Assembly: GCA_965200835.1 (NCBI GenBank)
Contig: OZ241390.1
Span: forward strand, 2,728,001 to 2,792,000
Length of the DNA stretch: 64,000 nt
Source: JAPPFW01 sp965200835
GTDB lineage: Bacteria; Actinomycetota; Acidimicrobiia; Spongiisociales; Spongiisociaceae
Reading direction: 5' to 3'
Position numbers and translations under genes: made by a program. Under the pieces are notes generated by a model. The model made no database searches, had not been told where the DNA came from, and worked only from the letters and a program-made list of their open reading frames with translations. This document shows, in pieces, positions 42,767 to 50,677 of this stretch. Position 1 is the stretch's first letter. Every line of letters starts with the position of its first letter.

Positions 42767-44506
42767 CTACAGGTACTGGCCGGTCCCGGCCACCTCTATG
42801 GTCCTCGACTCGTCCTCCTGCTCGATCAGGGTGCGCACGTAGACGATCCGTTCCCCCTTCTTGCCCGAGATCTTGGCCCAGTCGTCCGGGTTGGTGGTGT
42901 TCGGCAGGTCCTCGTGCTCCCGGAACTCCTGCCTTATGCCCACGAGAAGATCCCCGACGTCGATCCCACCCGAGGAACCGGCGATCCGGCGCTTGATGGC
43001 GGCCTTCTTGGCCCTCCGCACGATGTTTTCGATCATGGCGCCGGAGGAGAAGTCCCGGAAGTACAGGACTTCCCGGTCACCGTTCTGGTAGGTGACCTCG
43101 AGGAAGCGGTTCTCCTCACTTTCGGCATACATGACGCTCACAACCTCCTCGATCATGCGGCTCACCAGAGCGTCTGGATCGCCGCCTTGGTTCTCGAGGG
43201 CTCCTGCATCGAAGGGAAGATCCGGGTGCAGGTAGATACCGAAGATCTGCTTGGCCGCCTGGACGTTGGGACGGGCGATCTTGATCTTCACATCCAGCCG
43301 TCCCGGTCGAAGGATGGCCGGATCGATCAGATCCTCCCGGTTGGAGGCGCCGATCACGATCACGTTCTTCAGCCTCTCCACCCCGTCGAGCTCGGACAAG
43401 AGCTGGGGAACGATGGTCGACTCGACATCGGAGGAGATGCCGCTACCCCGGGTACGGAACAGCGAGTCCATCTCGTCGAAGAACACGATCACCGGAACAC
43501 CCTCGTCGGCCTTCTCCTTGGCCCGCTGGAAGATGAGCCTGATCTGGCGCTCGGTCTCCCCCACGTACTTGTTCAGGAGCTCCGGACCTTTGATGTTCAG
43601 GAAGTAGGAGCGGGCATCGTCCCGGCCGGCCCGGCGGGCCACCGCTTCGGCCAGGCTGTTGGCCACTGCTTTGGCGATCAAGGTCTTGCCGCACCCCGGC
43701 GGACCGTACAGCAGCACGCCCTTGGGAGCCACCAAGCCGTACTCCTCGAACAGGTCCCGGTGGACATATGGGAGCTCCACCGCGTCCCGGATGGCCTCTA
43801 TCTGCTCCGCCAGGCCACCCACCTGCTCGTAGGTGACATCGGGCACCTCTTCGAGAACCAGCTCCTCCACCTCGGGTCTGATCAGCTTCTCGAAGGCCAG
43901 ACCGATCCGGGAGTCGATCCGGATATGGTCACCGGGCCGTAGGTACACCCCTCGGAGCGGAGCTGCCGCTTCTACCACCCGTTCCTCATCGGCATGGGCC
44001 AGCACGAGGAGGCGATCCTCGTCCAGCACCTCCTTGATGGAGACGACCTGGCCGAGCCGGTCGAAGTCACGAACCTCGACGATGTTCATGGAGTCGTTGA
44101 CCAGCACCTGCTGGCCCCGCTGCAGCTGCTTGATCTCGATGGAGGGCTGGGCGTTGACCCGCATCCGGCGTCCCCCGCTCATCACGTCCACGGTGCTATC
44201 GCTGTTGACCGCCAGGACGGTGGCGAACGGGTTGGGGGCGGTGGTCAGCTTCTCCACTTCCTCGCGGAGCATGGCCAGTTGCTCCCGGCCCTCCTCGAGA
44301 ACGGAGCTGAGCTTCTCGTTCTTCTGGGCGGCCCTGATCAGCTGGCCCTTGGTCTCGGCCAGGCGGGTCTCCAGCATCCGGACCCGGCGGGGGGCGTCCT
44401 GAAGTCGCCGCCTGAGGACCGTTACCTCCTCCTCCAGGGCATGTACGGTGCCTCGCAGGGCACCGAGCTGGCGTTCGTACTCGTACCGTTCCCGTCTGTC
44501 GGGCAT
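42767..44506 (-). CDS. mpa: Proteasome-associated AAA ATPase (Mpa/ARC)
   Basis: Hexameric unfoldase that recruits pupylated proteins through its coiled coil and threads them into the 20S core. 579 residues: coiled coil (1-85), tandem OB domains (about 90-230), AAA module with Walker A LYGPPGCGKTLIAKA, Walker B VIVFFDEMDSLF and sensor GASNREDLIDPA, and the C-terminal GTGQYL tail that opens the alpha-ring gate. In Rhodococcus it is called ARC. Confidence 0.96.
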   Translation of the reverse strand: MPDRRERYEYERQLGALRGTVHALEEEVTVLRRRLQDAPRRVRMLETRLAETKGQLIRAAQKNEKLSSVLEEGREQLAMLREEVEKLTTAPNPFATVLAVNSDSTVDVMSGGRRMRVNAQPSIEIKQLQRGQQVLVNDSMNIVEVRDFDRLGQVVSIKEVLDEDRLLVLAHADEERVVEAAAPLRGVYLRPGDHIRIDSRIGLAFEKLIRPEVEELVLEEVPDVTYEQVGGLAEQIEAIRDAVELPYVHRDLFEEYGLVAPKGVLLYGPPGCGKTLIAKAVANSLAEAVARRAGRDDARSYFLNIKGPELLNKYVGETERQIRLIFQRAKEKADEGVPVIVFFDEMDSLFRTRGSGISSDVESTIVPQLLSELDGVERLKNVIVIGASNREDLIDPAILRPGRLDVKIKIARPNVQAAKQIFGIYLHPDLPFDAGALENQGGDPDALVSRMIEEVVSVMYAESEENRFLEVTYQNGDREVLYFRDFSSGAMIENIVRRAKKAAIKRRIAGSSGGIDVGDLLVGIRQEFREHEDLPNTTNPDDWAKISGKKGERIVYVRTLIEQEDESRTIEVAGTGQYL

Positions 44507-44604
44507 TCCACCGTCCGCTTGCTACCCGGAGCAGTATAAAGGCGTTAGGGGGTCATACCGGTGGATCCTCCCTGGCCGGGACCGAGGGACCCGTCTCGCC
44601 CACC

Positions 44605-45396
44605 TCAGGCCGGCTGTATACAGCGAGCCACGGTCAGGAAACCGGTGTGGCCCACCATGCCGTGGTCCGGACGCACCGACCGGCCCTTGACGTTCCAGGT
44701 GCGGATCAGCACCTCGAAGGTCTCGATGTCGAGAAACCTCCCGGTGGTGTCGAGGGTCTCGCGCAGCCGCTGCAGCTGGGGAACGGTTGGCAGGTAGCAA
44801 CACAGGATGCCGCCGGTGCGAAGGCGTCCGGTGGCGGCCGGAACCACCTGCCAGGGCTCGGGGATGTCCAGGATCAGGCGGTCATGGGACAATTCGGACA
44901 CCGTTTCGGTGACATCCCCTACCCGGAGGTCCAGCCAGTCCGGTACCTCACCGAAACGGCGGACGATGGTGGCTCGGGCATGGCGGGCGTGGTCCTCCCG
45001 CAGCTCGCAGGAAACTACCCGACCACCGGCGCCGACCGCTCTGGTAAGGGCCATGGTCAAAGCACCCGATCCCGTACCGGCCTCGATGACCGTCAAACCG
45101 GGGTGGATGTCGGCATACATCAGGAGGGCGCCCAAGTCCTTCGGGTAGACGACCTGGGCACCCCGCTTCATCTTCAGGATGTAGTCACCCAGCCGGGGCC
45201 GGAGGGCGATGAGGGGCGCACCCCGGGAGGAGAGGAACCGAGTCCCTTCCGGACTCCCAATCACGTCGGCGTGGGGGAGGTTCCCGAGGTGGAACTGGAA
45301 AATCCCCCGCGGGTTCAGATGCAGCAGGTACTTGCGGTGCTTGCTGTCGAGGAGTAGGGCCGGTTCGCCCTCCTCGAAGGCCCGGCCGGCTTCCAT
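44605..45396 (-). CDS. trmI: tRNA (adenine58-N1)-methyltransferase TrmI
   Basis: SAM-dependent enzyme modifying A58 in the T loop of tRNA. The 263-residue protein from ATG 45396 (MEAGRAFEEGEPALLLDS) has the SAM motif VIEAGTGSGALTMALTRAVG, SCELREDHARHARATI and DIPEPWQVVPAA. The start is placed four bases after the stop of a small membrane-protein gene, indicating coupling. In mycobacteria the same gene precedes mpa. Confidence 0.93.
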   Translation of the reverse strand: MEAGRAFEEGEPALLLDSKHRKYLLHLNPRGIFQFHLGNLPHADVIGSPEGTRFLSSRGAPLIALRPRLGDYILKMKRGAQVVYPKDLGALLMYADIHPGLTVIEAGTGSGALTMALTRAVGAGGRVVSCELREDHARHARATIVRRFGEVPDWLDLRVGDVTETVSELSHDRLILDIPEPWQVVPAATGRLRTGGILCCYLPTVPQLQRLRETLDTTGRFLDIETFEVLIRTWNVKGRSVRPDHGMVGHTGFLTVARCIQPA

Positions 45397-45400
45397 CGCC

Positions 45401-45502
45401 CTAACCGAACCCCATCGACAGGACACCGGCTAGGAGGGTGAGGATCATTCCGGCCACGGTCACCCACACCACGACCTTTACCCATCCAGGAGTTCGTCTC
45501 AT
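45401..45502 (-). CDS. 33-residue membrane protein upstream of trmI
   Basis: ATG 45502 opens a frame encoding MRRTPGWVKVVVWVTVAGMI plus a short hydrophobic tail ending SMGFG, one transmembrane helix with a basic N-terminus. It ends four bases before the trmI start. Short, but the basic-then-hydrophobic design and tight spacing support expression. Function unknown. Confidence 0.5.
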   Translation of the reverse strand: MRRTPGWVKVVVWVTVAGMILTLLAGVLSMGFG

Positions 45503-45540
45503 GTGTCCCACTCTAGAAGGAAGGTGACGCCAACCGGCAG

Positions 45541-45771
45541 ATGAGCGCCGACGCCCCTCTAGGTATCATGAGCCGCGTGAGCTACTACGGGACCGTGTGG
45601 ATCCGCAAGGGAATGAGCTTCGTGTGGCGGGGCGCTCGAGAAGGCAGGAGATCGCTCATCGTGCTGGGTTGCTCGATGGTGCTCGGATTTCTGTTGACCC
45701 GCCGGAGAGGTGGGAAAGTGGCCGAGGTACGGCTCGATCCGGGCGACGGGGTGACCCTGCGGGTTCGATAG
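45541..45771 (+). CDS. Small membrane protein, unknown function
   Basis: A 76-residue frame; an internal ATG at 45568 (MSRVSYYGTVWIRKG) is an equally good start. It has a basic N-terminus, one membrane helix (SLIVLGCSMVLGFLL) and a basic, then beta-like tail (GGKVAEVRLDPGDGVTLRV). It is divergent from the trmI operon with a spacer of only ~40 bp. No family recognised. Confidence 0.5.
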   Translation: MSADAPLGIMSRVSYYGTVWIRKGMSFVWRGAREGRRSLIVLGCSMVLGFLLTRRRGGKVAEVRLDPGDGVTLRVR

Positions 45772-45812
45772 TACTCGGCCCGCGACTCGGGCCGGGCGAG
45801 GTGACGACGAGG

Positions 45813-46004
45813 CTACAGGCGGTGGATCTCGATCCGGGCGCTCTTGCGCCTCCCCCGTTTGCGACCGGTCAGGAAGGCGAGGAGCACGGCGGCTACTACC
45901 CCGGCCGTGCGCATGGCGGCCTTGGACCGGAGGGATTGGCCGGTGCCGTAGATGGCTTCCTCCAGCTCCCGCGCCTTGGCCTCGATGGCGTCCCGGTCGA
46001 TCAT
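45813..46004 (-). CDS. Small helical protein coupled to the holin-like gene
   Basis: A 63-residue protein from ATG 46004 (MIDRDAIEAKARELEEAIYG), which overlaps the preceding stop by ATGA. It has an amphipathic N-terminal helix, one transmembrane helix (TAGVVAAVLLAFLTG) and a very basic C-terminus (RKRGRRKSARIEIHRL). Probably a membrane partner of the upstream holin-like protein. The longer frame to 46148 is only a shadow. Confidence 0.65.
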   Translation of the reverse strand: MIDRDAIEAKARELEEAIYGTGQSLRSKAAMRTAGVVAAVLLAFLTGRKRGRRKSARIEIHRL

Positions 46005-46306
46005 GGAGACACCGTGGATCGCTTGGCCCCTCGGACTATCAGTGCAGCAAGACCCACCGCGAGCAGGGCAGCTAACCCATAGGCCAGGACGCTCCAGAGT
46101 GGTGTGTCGGGAAGCAGGTCCTGGATCAATCTGAGACCGGCCACCCACAGCAGCACCCAGCCCACCGCCAGGAAAAGTCCTGACAGCAGGCTGATCCCGG
46201 CGAACCGGGCCGTCCGGCGCAGGGGTGCGAGCGCCTCTTGCTCGAGGTACGCCTTCGACAGATCCAAGAGCTCGGAGAGCAGTCTGGAGATCTCAGTCGT
46301 GTTCAT
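46001..46306 (-). CDS. Phage-holin-superfamily-like membrane protein
   Basis: A 101-residue protein with an N-terminal cytosolic helix (ISRLLSELLDLSKAYLEQEA) and two transmembrane helices (FAGISLLSGLFLAVGWVLLW and WSVLAYGLAALLAVGLAALI). The pattern fits the actinobacterial 'phage holin family/DUF1469-like' proteins, which are chromosomal membrane proteins and not prophage markers. Confidence 0.7.
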   Translation of the reverse strand: MNTTEISRLLSELLDLSKAYLEQEALAPLRRTARFAGISLLSGLFLAVGWVLLWVAGLRLIQDLLPDTPLWSVLAYGLAALLAVGLAALIVRGAKRSTVSP

Positions 46307-46401
46307 CGATGCCAGCGATCAGGCCTGCAGGAGCGGGGATACCCATCAGCGTACCGATGATACACGCGGTGTTCGCAACCCCAAGGGCCGGTTAGCCTCG
46401 G

Positions 46402-47331
46402 GTGCGGATGCCACACTCTCTGAGCCGGTCCGGCCGGTCGCCCATCTTCTCAACTGCGGTGGGGACCCGGACAGGGCCCTTCGGATGGCAGGAGTGGTCG
46501 TTACTAGTGGCGCTAGCCCTCACCTGGGGATCGTCCTACCTGCTCATCGAGTTCGGGCTCGACTCGCTGGAACCGGCGGTCATCACCTGGTTACGGGTGT
46601 CCCTCGGTTTCCTGACCCTCATAGGTTTCTCCACCGCCCGCCGGGGCATCAGCCGGGCGGACTGGCTGCGGGTGGTGACTCTCTCGACTGTGTGGACCAC
46701 CTTTCCGTTCCTGCTGAGTCCGGTGTCCCAGCAACACATCAGCTCAGCCCTAGCCGGGATGATCAATGCCCTGATCCCCATCTTCGCAGCCACCATCGCC
46801 ATGGGATTCCTGAGGTCCCTACCCGGAGTCCATCAGATCGCCGGGCTCCTCCTGGGCATGGTCGGCGCATTCGCACTGGGTCTTCCGGCCGCGTCGGAGT
46901 CCCGAGCCGCAGGGTGGGGCATCTTCCTGGCTGTGGTGGCAGCCGTCTTCTACGGCTTGGGGCTCAACCTGGCGATTCCCTTGCAGCAGAAGTATGGAGC
47001 ACCGGCGGTGATGGTGCGGGTGCTGGGCGTCTCGGCTCTTGCTACCGCGCCCTTCGGGATCGCTGGTCTGGGTAGCTCGAGCTGGCAGATGACCTCCGTG
47101 GTGGCCGTGACGGTACTAGGGATAGTCAATACCGGTGTGGCCTTCGTGATCATGGCCCGGTTCGCCGGGCGGGTGGGTCCGACTCGTGGCGGTGTGGCCA
47201 TCTACTTCCTGCCGATCGTGGCCATCTTGCTGGGAGTGACCTTCCGGTCGGAGGTAGTGTTGGTCATCCAGTGGATAGGAACCGGATTGGTGCTTCTCGG
47301 TGCCTTCCTGATCAGCCGCCGTGAACTGTGA
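46402..47331 (+). CDS. DMT-superfamily (EamA) transporter, copy A
   Basis: A 309-residue protein with ten helices in two EamA repeats (WSLLVALALTWGSSYLLIEF; AAGWGIFLAVVAAVFYGLG). Motifs such as ALAGMINALIPIFAATIA and VGPTRGGVAIYFLPIVA are shared with the next gene. Substrate unknown. The start may lie a few codons in. Tandem with copy B. Confidence 0.9.
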   Translation: MRMPHSLSRSGRSPIFSTAVGTRTGPFGWQEWSLLVALALTWGSSYLLIEFGLDSLEPAVITWLRVSLGFLTLIGFSTARRGISRADWLRVVTLSTVWTTFPFLLSPVSQQHISSALAGMINALIPIFAATIAMGFLRSLPGVHQIAGLLLGMVGAFALGLPAASESRAAGWGIFLAVVAAVFYGLGLNLAIPLQQKYGAPAVMVRVLGVSALATAPFGIAGLGSSSWQMTSVVAVTVLGIVNTGVAFVIMARFAGRVGPTRGGVAIYFLPIVAILLGVTFRSEVVLVIQWIGTGLVLLGAFLISRREL

Positions 47332-47410
47332 TCGGGCGCGTGGAGCGTCGGCATCGTCCAGTGGTAGGGGGCCGTATCCCGCCGGAGGTCGATAACGCTA
47401 TTCTCATTTT

Positions 47411-48358
47411 TTGATGCCTCAGGATTCGGTCAGTCCCAACCGCCGATCAGTGCTTTCCACCGCGCGCGGATCACGACTGGGGCCGTTCGGTCCGCTCGAG
47501 TGGATCCTGCTCGCCGCCGTAGCCCTCATCTGGGGTTCCTCCTTCCTCCTCGTCGAGATCAGCCTGGAGGCCCTGTCACCGGCAACCATCACTTGGGTAA
47601 GGATCACGCTGGGATTCCTCGTGCTGGTCGCAATTCCGGCGGCCCGAAGACCAGTGGAGCGGACCGACTATCCCCGCATCGGGCTATTGGCTATCACCTG
47701 GGTGATAGTGCCGTTTCTGGCATTTCCGATAGCTCAGCAACACATCGACTCCGCCCTGGCCGGAATGTTGATCGTGCTGGTCCCGCTGTTCAGCACATCC
47801 ATCGCGATGCTGCTGATGCGTTCGCTCCCCCGGCTGCGCCAGGGGCTGGGAATCCTGCTCGGCTTCGCAGGAGCGGCGGCGGTCAGCTTCCCGGTAGCTC
47901 GGGCCTCGCCGGCCGCAGCCTGGGGAGTCTCACTAGTCGTGGCGGCAACGATCCTGTACGGCCTTTCGATCAACCTGGCGGTACCTCTCCAACAACGTTA
48001 CGGGGCGGTACCGGTAATGATGAGAGCGATCGGGATAGCCGCCGCGATCACCACTCCAACCGGGCTGGTGGGCCTCTCAGGATCGTCATGGAGCAGCGGT
48101 CCAACCCTGGCAGTGATCGCGCTGGGAGTGATCAATACCGGGGCGGCGTTCGTGTTCATGACCGCCTTCGTCGGCCGGGTAGGCCCCACTCGGGGCGGTG
48201 TCGCCGTCTACTTAATGCCGATCGTCGCCATGGTTCTGGGGGTGGCTCTCCGCTCCGAGATCGTGTTGCCCCTGCAATGGGCCGGGACCGGGGTGGTGCT
48301 GGTCGGCGCATGGCTCACGAGTCGCCGGGAGGAGGGCGCCGGGCACTGCGGCGGGTAG
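47411..48358 (+). CDS. DMT-superfamily (EamA) transporter, copy B
   Basis: A 315-residue paralogue of the preceding gene with the same landmarks (LEWILLAAVALIWGSSFLLV, ALAGMLIVLVPLFSTSIAML, VGPTRGGVAVYLMPIVAM). The two genes are 79 bp apart and arose by tandem duplication. They are much less similar to the EamA gene at 5412-6326. Substrate unknown. Confidence 0.9.
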   Translation: MMPQDSVSPNRRSVLSTARGSRLGPFGPLEWILLAAVALIWGSSFLLVEISLEALSPATITWVRITLGFLVLVAIPAARRPVERTDYPRIGLLAITWVIVPFLAFPIAQQHIDSALAGMLIVLVPLFSTSIAMLLMRSLPRLRQGLGILLGFAGAAAVSFPVARASPAAAWGVSLVVAATILYGLSINLAVPLQQRYGAVPVMMRAIGIAAAITTPTGLVGLSGSSWSSGPTLAVIALGVINTGAAFVFMTAFVGRVGPTRGGVAVYLMPIVAMVLGVALRSEIVLPLQWAGTGVVLVGAWLTSRREEGAGHCGG

Positions 48359-48504
48359 CATTCGCAGTGGTTGGCACGCCTTCCCGATCCTGGTGAGTCT
48401 GATCCCGCCGCCTCTGGATGACCCTCCTATAGTTCGTGCCTGACGGGGGTTCGCCAACGGCATGAATCCTGAGAGCAGCTCATTCGAGGGAGGTTGACCG
48501 AGCA

Positions 48505-49560
48505 ATGACCCAGACGGCTGCTCCGATAAAGCCCATGACCAGCCGCGAGCGGTTCTTGGCAGCGCTCGACCGCCGGCCGGTCGACCGGACACCGGTGGCC
48601 AACCCTACGTCGATCGCCACAGTGGAGCTGATGGACTTGGTGGACGCCTACTTTCCGATGGCCAACCGCGACCCGGAGCTGATGGCGCGTCTGGCCGCTA
48701 CCGGCTACACCGAGCTGGGTTTCGACAGCATCATGCCGGTGTTCTCGATCATCCAGGAGTCTTCGGCCCTCGGATGCAAGATGCAGTGGGAACAGAAAGA
48801 CAACTGGCCCACCGTCCGGATGCGGGAACCCATCTGGGAGCTGCCCGAGGATGTCCACATCCCGGACGGGTTTCTCGATCATCAGGACACCAGGTGCGTA
48901 CTCGACGCCATCAGGATCCTGCGCCGGGAATTCGGCGACGAGGTGGCGATCATCGGCAAGACGATGGGACCATGGACGCTCGGCTATCACTGCTTCGGGG
49001 TGGAACCGTTCCTGCTTATGTCATACGACGACCCGGCCATGACCAGGGATGCCCTCGACCGTATGAAGGAGATCTCGGTGCTGTTCGGCGTGGCCCAGAT
49101 AGAGGCGGGGGCGGATGCGCTCACGTTCCCGGATCATGCCACCGGAGACTTGGTGTCCGGGGAGTATTATCTCCGCTTCCTCAAGGACCTCCACATCGAG
49201 ATGGTGGAACGGATCCCAATCCCGCTGATCCTCCACATCTGCGGGCGGACGGTCGATCGGATGGGTTATATAGCCGAGACCGGGATGGCCGCTTTCCATT
49301 ACGACTCCAAGAACAGACCCCAGGAGTCGATGGATACGGTGGCCGGCGACATCGCCCTGGCTGGGAACGTGAACAATCCGGAGACCCTCTTCTCCAAGGG
49401 ACCGGCAGAGGTGCGCCAAGAGGTGGTGGCCAATCTCGAAGCCGGGGTTCAGATGATCGCCCCGGAGTGTGCTATCCCGCTGCAGACTCCGATCGAGAAC
49501 CTGCTGGAAATCCCCCTGGCCGTCAAGGATTGGCATGCCGGACGGGCCTCGGCGGCCTGA
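48505..49560 (+). CDS. Uroporphyrinogen-decarboxylase-fold methyltransferase (MtaA/MtbA type)
   Basis: A 351-residue zinc methyltransferase of the MtaA/MtbA/CmuA group, which moves methyl groups between a corrinoid protein and a thiol or folate. The zinc site H-x-C...C is complete: His244 and Cys246 in LILHICGRTVDRM and Cys322 in PECAIPLQTP. GGGAGG precedes ATG 48505. A corrinoid protein gene follows after 12 bp. The methyl acceptor (tetrahydrofolate is likely in a bacterium) and the donor are not shown by the sequence. Confidence 0.87.
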   Translation: MTQTAAPIKPMTSRERFLAALDRRPVDRTPVANPTSIATVELMDLVDAYFPMANRDPELMARLAATGYTELGFDSIMPVFSIIQESSALGCKMQWEQKDNWPTVRMREPIWELPEDVHIPDGFLDHQDTRCVLDAIRILRREFGDEVAIIGKTMGPWTLGYHCFGVEPFLLMSYDDPAMTRDALDRMKEISVLFGVAQIEAGADALTFPDHATGDLVSGEYYLRFLKDLHIEMVERIPIPLILHICGRTVDRMGYIAETGMAAFHYDSKNRPQESMDTVAGDIALAGNVNNPETLFSKGPAEVRQEVVANLEAGVQMIAPECAIPLQTPIENLLEIPLAVKDWHAGRASAA

Positions 49561-49572
49561 CGTAGACGAGTA

Positions 49573-50325
49573 ATGGCCGAGCTGTCCGACATCGCTAATG
49601 AGACGATCCGATACGAGATCGAGGACTACCTAGAACGGCCGGAGGAGATAGGCCGCAACATTGCACTGTTCAGCCGGGCCAGCCCTCTCATGCAGGACAT
49701 TGCGGCGGCGCTGATCGAGGGCGAGCACCATCTGGTCGACCGGCTGACCAGCCAGGCCCTCGAGCGCGGGATCGAGGCGCTCGAAATCATGGACGACGGC
49801 CTGATCGCCGGGATGGGCATCGTGGGGATCAAGTTCCGGGAGAACTTCATATTCGTGCCCGAAGTGCTGGCGTGTGCCCGCGCTATGAAGTCGGGCATGC
49901 GCCACATCGAACCGATCCTTTCGGCCTCGGGTGTTGAGCCGATAGGTACCGTGATCATGGGCACCGTCAAGGGTGACCTGCACGACATCGGCAAGAACCT
50001 GTGCATCATGATGCTGAGGGGTGCCGGTTTCGTGGTGGTCGATCTGGGGGTCGACACCTCGGCCGATGAGTTCATCGATGCGGTGGAGGAGCATGAGGCG
50101 AGGGTGCTGGGAATGTCGGCCCTGCTCACCACCACTATGCCGAATATGGGCCACACCATCGAAGCTTTCATCGACGCCGACCTGCGCGACGAGGTGCAGA
50201 TCATGGTCGGCGGCGCCCCGGTCACCCAGGAGTTCGCCGACGATATGGGCGCCGACGGATACGGCAAGGACGCTCTCGCCTGTGTGGCCCTGGCCAAGCA
50301 GTTAGTGGCCGGTACCCGCGTCTGA
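49573..50325 (+). CDS. Corrinoid (B12)-binding methyltransferase protein (MtaC/MttC-like)
   Basis: A 250-residue cobalamin carrier. An N-terminal helical cap (residues ~35-115) precedes the B12 domain with GTVKGDLHDIGKN (Asp135, His137 as the cobalt ligand, Gly140), SALLTTTMPNM and VGGAPVTQEFADDMGADGYG. The N-terminus is about 30 residues longer than usual. It is cotranscribed with the methyltransferase gene. No MtaB/MttB-like substrate subunit or corrinoid-reactivation protein is present nearby. Confidence 0.92.
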   Translation: MAELSDIANETIRYEIEDYLERPEEIGRNIALFSRASPLMQDIAAALIEGEHHLVDRLTSQALERGIEALEIMDDGLIAGMGIVGIKFRENFIFVPEVLACARAMKSGMRHIEPILSASGVEPIGTVIMGTVKGDLHDIGKNLCIMMLRGAGFVVVDLGVDTSADEFIDAVEEHEARVLGMSALLTTTMPNMGHTIEAFIDADLRDEVQIMVGGAPVTQEFADDMGADGYGKDALACVALAKQLVAGTRV

Positions 50326-50347
50326 CCGATGCCCTACACCTCGTAAG

Positions 50348-50677
50348 GTGACCGATCCGCTGCTGGCACCCGAACCTAGACGGTGGCGGCTGCTGACGGG
50401 AGTAGTAGCTGTTTTCCTAGGTCTACTGCCCCTAGCACCGGTGGTGGCGCAGTCGGGTGATCGTGACCAGGCAAGTGTGTCCGGATTCGAAGACCTGGGA
50501 ATGGGCGTGCTGGCACCCTGGGTCAACGCGCTCGCAGCCGAAGGGGTGAGGGCACCGAGTGTGGAGAGAGCCTGTTCTGCCCCGATGAACCGATCCTTCG
50601 CTCGACTATGGCGGTGTGGATCGTTCGCGCTTTGGATGACCGACCCTCACAAGCGGTCAATCCGTTCGCCGATGTAG
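50348..50677 (+). pseudogene. N-terminal signal peptide/SLH part of the frameshifted SLH-RCC1-like gene
   Basis: GTG at 50348 opens a signal peptide (LLTGVVAVFLGLLPLAPVVA) and an SLH-like motif (GFEDLGMGVLAPWVNALAAE). After about residue 67 the sequence stops looking like protein. The SLH continuation EGTECGESLFCPDEPILRST followed by MAVWIV is found in another frame from about 50550. So this fragment and the next entry are one gene split by a one-base deletion (or two-base insertion) near 50545. Confidence 0.7.

Noticed and set aside
46001..46306. Holin-like gene as a prophage sign
   Set aside because: This holin-superfamily type is chromosomal in many actinobacteria, and no lysin, capsid or integrase genes accompany it.
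47350..47400. tRNA-like 5' half (GGCATCGTCCAGTGGTAGGG) between the two EamA transporter genes
   Set aside because: No anticodon stem, T arm or matching acceptor strand follows, so it is at most a chance resemblance or a tiny remnant.
35240..50550. Programmed frameshifting shared by the two SLH genes
   Set aside because: The two breaks shift in opposite directions and share no slippery heptamer, so decay or sequence error is simpler.
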